Positions 22,147 to 30,997 of a DNA stretch of 38,733 nucleotides are shown here, piece by piece; within the stretch, counting starts at the first letter, position 1, and every line of letters begins with the position of its first letter. The translations under genes were made by a program, and so were the position numbers. Below the pieces are notes generated by a model. That model was not told where the DNA came from. It saw only the letters and a list, made by a program, of their open reading frames with translations, and did no database searches. Origin of the DNA: Brotaphodocola catenula (lineage in GTDB: Bacteria; Bacillota; Clostridia; Lachnospirales; Lachnospiraceae); NCBI GenBank assembly GCA_020686985.1, contig JAJEPU010000030.1, forward strand, positions 1 through 38,733, written 5' to 3'.

Positions 22147-24396
22147 TTATAAGATATCATTGATATCAGATTTCAGAACATCTGCCTTCGGTCCGTATAC
22201 TGCCTGAATTCCATTGTCCTTCTTGAGCAATCCAAGTGCGCCCTCTGCCTTCCATGCCGGAAGATCTGCAACCTTGTTCGGATCTTTCACCGTCACTCTC
22301 AAACGGGTCATGCATGCATCAACAAGTGTGATGTTCTCACGACCTCCGAGAAGAACGATGATGCGCTCTGCCTGACTGCCATTTCCACCTGCACTCTGGC
22401 TGTTCCCGGCAGATGCAGATGCATCCGCACTCTCATCACCATTCTCATCCGTGTAATTTCCGAGACGACCCGGAGTTGCAAATCCAAACTTGCCAATCAT
22501 AAAGTATGCCACAAAGTATCCAAGCACAAAGAAGACAAGCACGCAGATCACAAAGTTAACCAAATCTCCCGCAAGTCCTGCTTTTAAGGACATCGGCACA
22601 CGGGTCAGGAACTCCAGATTTCCGAACGAGTGCAGACGCAGATGAATCACTCCTGCCATTGCAAATGCACATCCCTGTAACACTGCATAAACCACATAGA
22701 GCGGAAGAGCACAGAACATAAACATAAACTCAAGCGGTTCGGTTACACCGGTTAAGAAAACGGCGAGAACCGTAGATACAAACATCGAGCGATAATTTTG
22801 ACGCTTATCCGGATCAACTCTGCGGTACATTGCAAGTGCGATGCCGAGCAGGAGTCCGGTTGCACCGATCATCTGTCCAACCTTGAAACGAGCCGGAGTT
22901 ACCGTTGTCAGAAGGTTGACATAGGAATTCATATCGCCTGCATTCTTAAAGTTGATCAGATCCGTTGCCCATGCAAGCCAGAGCGGGTCCTGACCAAATA
23001 CCTGAGTTCCTGCGTTGATTCCTGTCTGAATCGTGTAAGTGCCACCGAAAGATGTGTAGTTCATCGGAATCGTCAGCATGTGATGCAGACCAAACGGCAG
23101 TAAGAGACGCTCCAAAGTTCCGTAGATAAACGGTGCCAGAATCGGGGAGGTGGAGGAAGAATTTGCAATCCACACACCAAATGCATTGATTCCAGACTGA
23201 ACAACCGGCCACACAACTGCAAGAACAAGAGAAATCACAACCGACCATGCAATGCAGACCATCGGCACAAAACGCTTACCGTTAAAGAATGCGAGTGCGT
23301 CCGGAAGTTTGCGGAAATTGTAGTACTTATTATAAATCACACCACCTGCGAAACCGGAAATAATACCGACAAACACACCCATATTCAATGCCGGTGCTCC
23401 GAGAACCGAGGTGAAATATCCGTTTACGAGAATCTCTTTTCCAAAAAGCGTGTGCGTCACAGCATCTGCGTCACTGAGCATTGCGGAGGTCACACCGAAA
23501 ATGGAACCCGTGATCTGGTTAATCAAGATAAATGTGATGATCGCTGCAAATGCACCGCCTGCTCTCTCCTTTGCCCAGGAGCCGCCGATTGCGATTGCAA
23601 ACAGAATGTGCAGGTTGTTGATAACTGCCCATCCGATATTCTCCATCGTGCTTCCGATCGTTCCGATCATCGAAACATCTGCGCCTGCCATCTGAACCAG
23701 CTTTCCAAGGCTGATCATCAGTCCCGCTGCCGGCATAACCGCGATAACCGTCATCAGCACCTTGCCGAGTTTCTGAAGGAAATCAAAGTTGATTGCTGGT
23801 TTCTTGGATACCTTTGCGCTCGCCTTTGCTTCTGCCTTGTCTCCATTTTCGGACTTATCTGCATTTACAGACTTGCCTGCATTGTCGGCTTCTGCCTGTG
23901 TGCCCGCCTGCTCACATCTCTCAAGAACCGTGAGAAGTACGCTCTCTCCTGCTTTCATCTCACCCTCACCGTAGTTTAAGCTCTTTCCTTCCATTCCTCC
24001 GCAGACCAGAACCGGTGTCACTGCGCTGATGTTTTTCTCTTTCAAAAATTCCAGGTCAACTTTTGCGAGCTTCTGTCCGGCTTTCACCTTGTCTCCCGGT
24101 TTCACAAATACCTCAAAACACTCTCCCTTTAAGGATACCGTCTCAAGTCCCACATGAATCAGAAGCTCAAGTCCATCCTCTGTTTTCAGACCAAATGCAT
24201 GCTTAGTCTCTGCAACGGATACCACCTCTGCATCCACCGGACTCACAATCGTTCCATTTGACGGAATGACCGCCATTCCATCTCCGATTACTTTCTGTGA
24301 AAATACCGGATCATCGACCTGCTCAAGCGGAATTGCTTTTCCTGTCACCGGAGATAAAATCCGGATTCCCGTACAGAATTCTTCTCTGTTCTCCAT
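22147..24396 (-). CDS. PTS glucose/maltose-type transporter, IIA-IIC-IIB fusion
   Basis: This 749-residue membrane protein imports and phosphorylates a glucoside. The order is unusual: an N-terminal IIA domain (about 1-165, phospho-histidine H81 in LLIHVGLETV), a linker rich in Ala, Lys and Asp, IIC (about 205-610, with LLPFGLHHMLTIPMNY and GVTEPLEFMFMF), a short Ser/Ala/Gly linker, and IIB (about 670-749, phospho-cysteine C695 in VDACMTRLRV). All three domains look intact. The ATG at 24396 has GGAGG 7 nt upstream; the in-frame ATG at 24417 lacks one. The MalR-like neighbour and MalQ argue for maltose, but glucose is possible. Its promoter carries palindromic operators. Confidence 0.9.
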   Translation of the reverse strand: MENREEFCTGIRILSPVTGKAIPLEQVDDPVFSQKVIGDGMAVIPSNGTIVSPVDAEVVSVAETKHAFGLKTEDGLELLIHVGLETVSLKGECFEVFVKPGDKVKAGQKLAKVDLEFLKEKNISAVTPVLVCGGMEGKSLNYGEGEMKAGESVLLTVLERCEQAGTQAEADNAGKSVNADKSENGDKAEAKASAKVSKKPAINFDFLQKLGKVLMTVIAVMPAAGLMISLGKLVQMAGADVSMIGTIGSTMENIGWAVINNLHILFAIAIGGSWAKERAGGAFAAIITFILINQITGSIFGVTSAMLSDADAVTHTLFGKEILVNGYFTSVLGAPALNMGVFVGIISGFAGGVIYNKYYNFRKLPDALAFFNGKRFVPMVCIAWSVVISLVLAVVWPVVQSGINAFGVWIANSSSTSPILAPFIYGTLERLLLPFGLHHMLTIPMNYTSFGGTYTIQTGINAGTQVFGQDPLWLAWATDLINFKNAGDMNSYVNLLTTVTPARFKVGQMIGATGLLLGIALAMYRRVDPDKRQNYRSMFVSTVLAVFLTGVTEPLEFMFMFCALPLYVVYAVLQGCAFAMAGVIHLRLHSFGNLEFLTRVPMSLKAGLAGDLVNFVICVLVFFVLGYFVAYFMIGKFGFATPGRLGNYTDENGDESADASASAGNSQSAGGNGSQAERIIVLLGGRENITLVDACMTRLRVTVKDPNKVADLPAWKAEGALGLLKKDNGIQAVYGPKADVLKSDINDIL

Positions 24397-24602
24397 TTTG
24401 TAACCTCCCTCATACATACATTGAATTTCTTTTACCTGACGCTCCCCCTGCTGTCCCCTATTGCTGTCTCAATCTTTCTTTGCGGTTCACCGTTCTCGTC
24501 TCTGCAAGTTTCCCTGCACTGACTCGATCTGCATTTGCGCAATTCGCAATCACTTTTGTCTACTCATTCTCTCTGCCCGTGCATGTTGTTGCGCTTGTTT
24601 TA

Positions 24603-24648
24603 TGCAACCGCTTGCATTAAATATAATGCGTTTGCACAGATTTTTCAA
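24603..24648 (-). promoter_or_regulatory. PTS operon promoter with LacI-type operators
   Basis: On the minus strand TTGAAA (24643-24648), a 17-bp spacer and TATATT (24620-24625) form the promoter. The palindrome TGCAACCGCTTGCA (24603-24616), with the central CG of LacI-family operators, lies just downstream of the -10. A half site TGCGTTTGCA (24627-24636) lies within the spacer. Bound repressor would block RNA polymerase directly. Confidence 0.7.
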
Positions 24649-24806
24649 GTATTTTCTTCACTCATTTTTTATTTTCCACGTTTTTCACAATTTTCCGCAC
24701 GGTTTTTATGCACTTTTCCCATATATCAAAAGGCTGTTTCAAACAAGCTCCTGCGTGCTTTATGCAAATGCATTTTTTATGCATGCAATTTTCACGCAAA
24801 CACAAA

Positions 24807-24835
24807 TTGACAATTCTGCAATTTTCCTCTAAAAT
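24807..24835 (+). promoter_or_regulatory. Promoter of the MalR-like gene
   Basis: TTGACA (24807-24812), a 17-bp spacer and TAAAAT (24830-24835) form a near-consensus promoter. Several TGCA-containing part-palindromes just upstream (24761-24787, around TATGCATGCA) may be further repressor sites. The transcript would have a long, very A-rich 5' region of about 220 nt before the start codon. Confidence 0.75.
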
Positions 24836-25063
24836 AAAGATCAGAATCCGAAATAGACATAGAAAACATAGGAAAATAAAATAGAAGAATTAAAAATAGA
24901 ACGAATCAAATCAAAACAAAAATAAAAGAATTAAAAATAACAGAAATAATCATAGCAAAGAAATAAAAAGATCAGAAATGAAGAAATGATCGAAATTCGA
25001 AATGATGGATCAAAAGCAAGGATCCGATTAAAAGAAAGAAAAAGAAACAGGAGGTTCTTGATT

Positions 25064-26098
25064 ATGGCAGTTACAATCAAAGATGTTGCAGCTCTGGCAG
25101 GCGTGTCCCCTTCGACCGTCTCCCGCACCTGCAAGAATAACCCATCCATCAGTGCGGAGACAAAGGAAAAGGTTCGCAAAGCAATGAGTGAGCTCGGCTA
25201 TGAGCCGAATTTTCAGGCGAGCAACCTTGCCACACAGAATTCCCGCACGATTGGGATCATTCTCCCACCATCCGTAAGGGAGGCCTATGAAAACTCGTTT
25301 TACCTCGAAGCAATCCGCGGAATCAGCCAGTTTTGCAACCAGAGACAATATATCAACACAATCATCACCGGAGACAGCACGGAGGAAATACTTCAGGCGA
25401 TTCGCTCGATGACGCGCAGTGGACAGGTCGATGGCTTTATTGTGCTTTATTCGATGCGTCAGGATCCTGTCACAGATTTCCTCTACAATGAGGGGCTGCT
25501 CTATGTTCTGATCGGAAAAGCCTATCAGTTTGCCAACCAGACGATCTATATTGACAATGACAACCTCCTCGCCGGTCAGGACGCGACCGAATATCTCTAT
25601 CAGCTCGGTCACAGAAAGATTGGCTATATCGGTAGCGACAGTACCATGATGTTTTCCTCTGACCGACGCACCGGCTATGAAAATGCCCTGCTTCGCCACC
25701 AGATCCCGTTAAATTCCACTTACTGCATCGAGATGAAATCTGCGAATGAAGAAGATCGTCAGCCCCTTCTTGAACTTCTCAAGCGCCCGGATCGTCCGAC
25801 TGCTCTCGTCGTGAGTGACGACATCCTTGCCGTTGCCTTAGAGCGCGTCTGCCTTGAGATCGGTCTGTCCATCCCCGATGACCTCTCGATCATCTCGTTC
25901 AACAATTCCTTGTTCGCGCGCCTGACCTCGCCCCAGCTGACATCGGTGGACATCAACTCCTTCCAGCTCGGTATTGAGTCGGCATCCCAGATGATCAACC
26001 ACATCGAAAATCCGAATCTGCTTGCAACAAAGATTCTCGTCCCACATCACATCGTTGAGCGCGACAGCTGTGCAAGCCCCAAAGCTGTAAATCCATAA
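25064..26098 (+). CDS. malR: LacI family repressor, MalR-like
   Basis: The 344-residue protein has an N-terminal LacI helix-turn-helix (TIKDVAALAGVSPSTVSR), hinge, and a periplasmic-binding-protein-like sensor domain. The C-terminal stretch SFNNSLFARLTSPQLTSVDI followed by NSFQLGIES is the pattern seen in MalR maltose-operon repressors of Firmicutes. The ATG at 25064 is preferred because AGGAGG lies 9 nt upstream; an upstream in-frame ATG at 24986 would add 26 Lys/Arg-rich residues. It is divergent from the PTS-EEP-malQ genes, and LacI-type palindromes lie in the shared 667-bp control region. The symbol is assigned from motif and context, and a glucose or sucrose regulator remains possible. 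Confidence 0.85.
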   Translation: MAVTIKDVAALAGVSPSTVSRTCKNNPSISAETKEKVRKAMSELGYEPNFQASNLATQNSRTIGIILPPSVREAYENSFYLEAIRGISQFCNQRQYINTIITGDSTEEILQAIRSMTRSGQVDGFIVLYSMRQDPVTDFLYNEGLLYVLIGKAYQFANQTIYIDNDNLLAGQDATEYLYQLGHRKIGYIGSDSTMMFSSDRRTGYENALLRHQIPLNSTYCIEMKSANEEDRQPLLELLKRPDRPTALVVSDDILAVALERVCLEIGLSIPDDLSIISFNNSLFARLTSPQLTSVDINSFQLGIESASQMINHIENPNLLATKILVPHHIVERDSCASPKAVNP

Positions 26099-26171
26099 AA
26101 ACAGATACACCAAATGTAGCTTCTTTGCTTCTTCGCTTTTCAGATCACAAAACAACTGTAAAACAGAAAAG

Positions 26172-26248
26172 CTCCTGCGATCCGATACAGATTTGGAATT
26201 TCGATTTTCTTCTCTTCCAAATTGTCTTCCGATCACAGGAGTTTTTTT
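26172..26248 (+). terminator. Extended-stem terminator after malR
   Basis: CTCCTG (26172-26177) pairs with CAGGAG (26236-26241) with further GATC pairing. A nested ATTTGGAA/TTCCAAAT stem fills the loop, and TTTTTTT follows. It ends the malR transcript ahead of the convergent glycosyltransferase gene. Confidence 0.75.
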
Positions 26249-26298
26249 ATTTCCGTTTTCTGTTCTATTCCGGCAACCCGGATTTTTCTTCGTTCATC

Positions 26299-27450
26299 TC
26301 ATCCCATTTTTTGTGACACTGCGCACTTTCTCACCTTACGGATCGCAATCTTATAGCTATCCAGCGTGCTGTCCACAACCGGCTCCCAGCTAAATTTCTC
26401 CTTGATGTAGGCAATCTCTCGCTCTCCATCCGCATTCTTCTCAGACTCACGAAGGGAAATTGCAAGTTTTAAACGCTCGCGAAGTGCCTTCACATCTCCG
26501 ACAGGAAAATATCGGGCATAATCTCCGGCGACCTCCCTGTTCTCCGGAATATCACTGAAAATACAATGTGTGCCGTAGCTCATCGCCTCAAGCATCGTGA
26601 TCGCCATTCCCTCGACATCACTCGGAAGCACATAGGCAATGCAGTTGCTGTAAAGTTCCTCAAGCATTTGTCCCTCAACAAATCCAGGCATAATAATCCG
26701 ATCATCCTTCTCTGCCTTCTCACAGATCGACATAGCATAAGGGTTCGTCTTGTCCGCATTTCCCGCGATGACGAGCTTGACATCTGTGTCAATTCCACAG
26801 AATGCCTCAATCAGATAGTGGATTCCCTTCTCCGGAACAATTCTTCCGAGATACAGGATATAATTTTGTTCTTTTAAGCCAAATTTTCGGATCTTATCCG
26901 GGGCAACCGGATCATTCACCTGAATTCCATTGTTCAGATAATGTGTTTTCCTCCCATAAGTCTCCAAAAAATAGTGTTGCATATCCTTGGAAAGCACAAT
27001 GATCTCATCGGCATGACGCGCTGCGACACGCTCGCCAAAGAGCAGATACTTCGTCGCGAACCTGCCCCACTTGGCACGCTTCCAGTCCAATCCATGGATT
27101 GTTGCCACAACCGGAATCTTAAAAAGCTTCGGCAGCCAGATCATCGCACAGCTTCCCTCTGCATGATAATGGAGCACATCGTGCCCGCCAAAAAGAGCCC
27201 TGCCTGTCGCCAGAACAGAATAAATAAATGCATTTAAAGAAGACTTATGCGAAGTCAGAATCTTATGAAGCCTCACATTCTTATACTCTTTTGGGATCTT
27301 TGGAAGATCCTTATTGAAAGGCTCCCAACGATTGTAGGCCTCTACCTGATTTCCCCGTCTTTCCATTCTCACCGCAAGCTCTGTGACAACGGTCTCAATT
27401 CCTCCTTCTCTCGACGGGATTCTCTTATGACCAAGCATTGCTATTTTCAT
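26299..27450 (-). CDS. Glycosyltransferase family 4 (GT-B fold)
   Basis: This 383-residue cytoplasmic or membrane-associated enzyme resembles GT4 transferases that add sugars to polysaccharide or lipid-linked acceptors. The N-terminal GHKRIPSREGGIETVVTELA is the acceptor-side Rossmann start. LYLGRIVPEKGIHYLIEAF opens the donor-binding domain, and the E-x7-E motif is E280/E288 in DVEGMAITMLEAM. GGGGG stands 6 nt before the ATG. It has its own promoter and no polysaccharide genes around it, so its acceptor is unknown; a wall or exopolysaccharide role is only a family-based guess. Confidence 0.9.
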   Translation of the reverse strand: MKIAMLGHKRIPSREGGIETVVTELAVRMERRGNQVEAYNRWEPFNKDLPKIPKEYKNVRLHKILTSHKSSLNAFIYSVLATGRALFGGHDVLHYHAEGSCAMIWLPKLFKIPVVATIHGLDWKRAKWGRFATKYLLFGERVAARHADEIIVLSKDMQHYFLETYGRKTHYLNNGIQVNDPVAPDKIRKFGLKEQNYILYLGRIVPEKGIHYLIEAFCGIDTDVKLVIAGNADKTNPYAMSICEKAEKDDRIIMPGFVEGQMLEELYSNCIAYVLPSDVEGMAITMLEAMSYGTHCIFSDIPENREVAGDYARYFPVGDVKALRERLKLAISLRESEKNADGEREIAYIKEKFSWEPVVDSTLDSYKIAIRKVRKCAVSQKMG

Positions 27451-27610
27451 ACTTGTCCCCCTGTTTCCATGTAGATTCTATACCAGATCATTCTATTTCC
27501 GATTATTCTTCTGTATCGGATCATTCACGCTCTGATCCGGGTTCCATTTCTACTCTTCACTTTATTTCTATGTTTTCTGAATTTTCTGTTTTTACTGTTA
27601 TATAAGAAAA

Positions 27611-27639
27611 ATATTAACACTATCTTTATATGCTGTCAA
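27611..27639 (-). promoter_or_regulatory. Promoter of the glycosyltransferase gene
   Basis: TTGACA (27634-27639 on the minus strand), a 17-bp spacer and TAATAT (27611-27616). The transcript would have a leader of about 150 nt with no recognised structure. Confidence 0.7.
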
Positions 27640-27698
27640 TCACAGCTGCGAGATCTCGTGTATTTTTTCAGATAATTATGTGTTTACTTCCTATTTTC

Positions 27699-29205
27699 CT
27701 ATTCCGTCAGAATTCTGCCAATGCTTCCGTTGCACTGTGGCAAAGCCTCATTCGACCAGATCACCCTGCTGACAATCCTGCAATCCCGAAACGTTCCATC
27801 AACCCGGATCCGATAAGTGTTCTCAATCTCCGGATTTTCCGGTGTCGTCTCAAATAAGCTCTCCTTGAGCCGTTCGATCTCCTCCAACGGAAATGCTTCC
27901 AGCAGCTTCTCATTCTTTTCCGGCTCGAGCGTCACCTCATCAATCCCAAGTGTCTTTGCGCCCCACTCCGAAAACGTCAGCATCATCGGCTGAGTCGTGT
28001 ACTCGTAGCGGATCTCCTTCGAGAGTGACGAATAGAACTTGTCCTTCATTCTCTCATACTCAAGCTGCTGCTGGGTTCGCTCCGCAATCGAGAACTCCGG
28101 TCTCTGAAGCAACTCATCCGCAACATTTCTCATCTGACGAACATTCTGGTCACCGACAGAACGCAGTTCCAGTTCCTTTGTGATACGATCCTGAGACTCC
28201 ATAAGACCTTCGAGAAGCAGGGGATTGAATGCTCCGCACTCCCCATTTAAAATCATCTGAACCGCCTGCTCGTGGGAATAGGCAGGCTTGTAAACACGCT
28301 CACTCACAAGGGCATCGTACACATCCGCAAGCGCAACGACCTGAGCGGAAATCGGGATATCCTCACCTTTTAAGCCGTCCGGATACCCCTTCCCGTCATA
28401 GCGCTCATGATGCCACCTGCAAATCTCATGTGCGACCTTTACAAGCTTCTCATTCTTATAGAAATCAATCTGACTCAGCATCGACGCACCAATCTCCGCG
28501 TGCGTCTTCATGATCTCATACTCTTCTTTTGTCAGCTTTCCCGGTTTATTTAAAATTTTATCATCAATTCCGATCTTTCCGATATCATGAAGCGACGACG
28601 CAAGCGTAATCATCGAACGATCCGTCCACGAAAGTCCATACTTGTCCGTCTTTTTCGCCAGACATTCCAATAAAATTCCCGTGATTGAATTGATGTGCAT
28701 CACACTCGCCATTTCTAAATTCAACGATATGGCTGAGAATGCTGACCAGGATCCAGTTGCCCTTCGCCCGGTCATAGACCTGATCCGTCACAAGACCGAT
28801 CAGATGCTTCTGCTTGGCGTAGAGCATAATCGTATTCTGGGCACGTCTCTGCACCACCTTCGCATCAAATGGTCGACTGATGTAATCGGTCGCTCCAAGT
28901 TCATAAGCCCAGTCCACATAGGCGGATCCATTCTCTGCGGAAATCATAATAACCGGAATATTTTCAATCCAATGGTTCTTGTTCATAATCGCCAGCAATT
29001 CAAATCCATCCATCACCGGCATCATAATATCCAAGAGAATTAAGGAGATTCCGGTTTCATATTTTTGGATCAGCTTTAACGCCTCCGCTCCGTTTCCCGC
29101 TTCAAGAATTTCAAATTGTCCCGCCAGAATTTCTGCTAGCATTGCCCGATTTAACTGCGAATCGTCCACCAACAGAACTCTTTCCTTCCTTATCTCCTTC
29201 CTCAT
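27699..29205 (-). pseudogene. Response regulator with HD-GYP domain, disrupted by a frameshift
   Basis: The first frame (29205 to about 28725) encodes a receiver domain: phospho-acceptor D59 in LLDIMMP, MISAE, and a switch region SRPFD where Arg replaces the usual Lys. It continues as a linker ending VSILSHIVEFRNGE. The HD-GYP domain then continues in another frame from about 28718 (VMHINSITGILLECLAKKTD, LHDIGKIGI, HHERYDGKGYP) to 27699. Intact relatives read FRNGESGLHV at the join, so about 11 nt including the codon for a conserved metal-ligand histidine appear to be lost. HD-GYP domains hydrolyse cyclic di-GMP or related dinucleotides. Without that histidine and with the frame broken it is probably inactive. 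Confidence 0.8.
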
Positions 29206-29354
29206 TTCTACCTTTTCCTCTGCACAAAAAGATTTTTATCCTCACTCAATTTTTCTTTCTCAAGAATCTAAAATTCACTGCTATTTTATCACAAAAAAGA
29301 AAAACTGACCATCCTTCTTTCCAGATTCTCCCTCCCATTTATGCATTACACAAA

Positions 29355-29382
29355 TTCAAGTCGACACAATCGTCAACTTGAA
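29355..29382. repeat. TTCAAGTCGAC/GTCAACTTGAA hairpin after the TatD gene
   Basis: An 11-bp inverted repeat (29355-29365 with 29372-29382, one G-U pair in RNA) with a 6-nt loop lies 45 nt after the TatD stop codon. Its core AAGTCGAC...CAACTTG recurs at 22108-22131 after the PTS gene. The following T-content is modest, so it may be a weak terminator or an mRNA 3'-end stabiliser. Confidence 0.5.
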
Positions 29383-29426
29383 TCTATCAAACGGTAAAGT
29401 CAGCCGGTCGTCTCCATGCAGAGAAA

Positions 29427-30233
29427 TCATGTCTCTTGCAGATAATCGGAAAAATTTTTTACGCTCTGCGCCCTCAACACTTCCGGATCACAGCCCCGAA
29501 GCTCTGCGGTCTTCTGAACCGTCTGCGAGAGTGATGCCCTGACAGATTCCGGCAGCGCCAAGTTCAAAAAACTGTCATCTTCACGCTCTGAGGCGATGCG
29601 TTCTCCCTCGTCAAACGCCCATTTGACCGCCTCCATCCCATCTGTCTCGACAAGAATCCGCTCCGGACGAACCACTCTTGCGACTTCCTGCACAATCGGA
29701 TTCCAGATCACATCCGGTCCGACCGAAAAAAAACAGTCGAGATCGAGATAACGCTCCAAATCATGATCCGCGGAATACCAGTGCACAAGATACTGATTCG
29801 GATACTGGCGGATCAGTTCAGCAATCTCCCTCTCCTGATCCTTTGTGTGAAGCACAACCGGTTTCTTCTTTTGACAGGCAAACAAAAGCTGCTCCTCGAA
29901 GACTTCCCGCTGGTGCTTCAACGGCACATCACACCATAAGCTGTCCATGCCGATCTCCCCGACGACCCTGCAAGTCTCCAGATATGAGAGTAGATCCTGC
30001 ACTGAATACTCCGCACTGTGCCAGGGATGAAGCCCGAATGTTGGAATCAACACGCCCTCTGCACCCGGAATTTTGCAAAACTCTGTCAGGCACTGTGCCT
30101 CAGCCGGAGTTCCCGCAGATGCCAGCGTAAGAATCCGGTTCTCTATTCTCTGACAAGCCTCCTGCATCGTTGGAACATGGGCATGTGCATCTGCATAGCT
30201 CAACCTGTTGTTCTTTTCCTCATCTGCTCTCAT
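29427..30233 (-). CDS. TatD-family metal-dependent hydrolase in a thiamine-regulated operon
   Basis: The 268-residue protein is a TIM-barrel amidohydrolase of the TatD group. The metal ligands are in place: H17 and H19 in DAHAH, E93 in GEIGMD, H129 in VVLHT, H151 in LVHWYS, and D198 in ETDG. GLHPW lies at about residue 67. Compared with housekeeping TatD, the HCFSG and ETDAP motifs are altered to HWYSA and ETDGM. Its ATG overlaps the thiZ stop as ATGA, so it is translationally coupled and shares the TPP riboswitch. Housekeeping TatD is a nuclease/hydrolase, but the operon suggests a role in salvage of a thiamine-related compound. That role is inference. Confidence 0.88.
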   Translation of the reverse strand: MRADEEKNNRLSYADAHAHVPTMQEACQRIENRILTLASAGTPAEAQCLTEFCKIPGAEGVLIPTFGLHPWHSAEYSVQDLLSYLETCRVVGEIGMDSLWCDVPLKHQREVFEEQLLFACQKKKPVVLHTKDQEREIAELIRQYPNQYLVHWYSADHDLERYLDLDCFFSVGPDVIWNPIVQEVARVVRPERILVETDGMEAVKWAFDEGERIASEREDDSFLNLALPESVRASLSQTVQKTAELRGCDPEVLRAQSVKNFSDYLQET

Positions 30234-30976
30234 CCCTTTGCATTCCTCTCACCCATGATCTCCTGATAAATCTCCCTGCGCAGATCTCCCTGCTGATAGA
30301 GCCAGTCACGGGAGCGATTTTTTTCGGTGATGCAAAGTTCTCGTCGAACCTTCCCTGACTTGCGATCGAGAATCAGAATCCGGTCGGACAGATAAATCGC
30401 CTCATCCATATCGTGTGTCACGAGAAGCACGGTGCGGTTCATCTTTTTTCGGACACCAAGAAGCCAGTCCTGCATCTCTCCGCGCGTGATGACATCGAGC
30501 GCGCCAAACGGCTCATCAAGAAGCAGGATGTCCGCATGGCACAGAAGCGTCCGAAGGAAGGCAGCTCTCTGGCGCATTCCACCGGAAAGTGCAGACGGAT
30601 ACTCATTCTCATAGCCTCTCAAACCAAACGCCTCGATCTGACGCTCTGCCTCCTGCTTCACCTGAGCTGAGGTTCCATGAATTCGTCCATAGAGACAGAC
30701 ATTTTCCAAAATTGTCTTCCAAGGGAACAGAAGGTCATTTTGTGGCATGTAGGCAAAATGTTCGGTAATTCCCTGAATCGACTCTCCATCCACCCGGATT
30801 TCTCCGCTTTCCGGAGCAAGCACCCCTGTCATCAGTTTCAAGAGCGTCGACTTTCCGCAACCGGAGGGACCGAGAATGCTCACAAACTCGCCCTCCTCGA
30901 CAGAAAAATCAAGCTGATTCAAAATTTTTCGATTCTCATAGGAAAATACCAGTCCGGATACTTCCAGTTTTCTCAT
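30230..30976 (-). CDS. thiZ: Thiamine-precursor ABC transporter ATP-binding protein (ThiZ-like)
   Basis: This 248-residue ATPase is of the SsuB/TauB/ThiZ type. Walker A GPSGCGKST lies at residues 36-44, the signature LSGGM at 130-134 and Walker B LLLDEP at 151-156, with the family-typical FGALD after it. AGGAGG is 5 nt before the ATG. It follows thiY by 21 nt and overlaps the TatD gene by 4 nt. By sequence alone it could serve nitrate, taurine or sulfonate transporters; the TPP riboswitch and the THI5-like binding protein point to a thiamine pyrimidine precursor. Confidence 0.88.
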   Translation of the reverse strand: MRKLEVSGLVFSYENRKILNQLDFSVEEGEFVSILGPSGCGKSTLLKLMTGVLAPESGEIRVDGESIQGITEHFAYMPQNDLLFPWKTILENVCLYGRIHGTSAQVKQEAERQIEAFGLRGYENEYPSALSGGMRQRAAFLRTLLCHADILLLDEPFGALDVITRGEMQDWLLGVRKKMNRTVLLVTHDMDEAIYLSDRILILDRKSGKVRRELCITEKNRSRDWLYQQGDLRREIYQEIMGERNAKG

Positions 30977-30997
30977 TGCGTCCTCCTGCTCATCTCC

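Noticed and set aside
28585-28775. Programmed ribosomal frameshifting in the HD-GYP gene
   Set aside because: No slippery heptamer or downstream stimulatory structure was seen at the junction, and conserved residues appear to be missing, which fits a deletion better.
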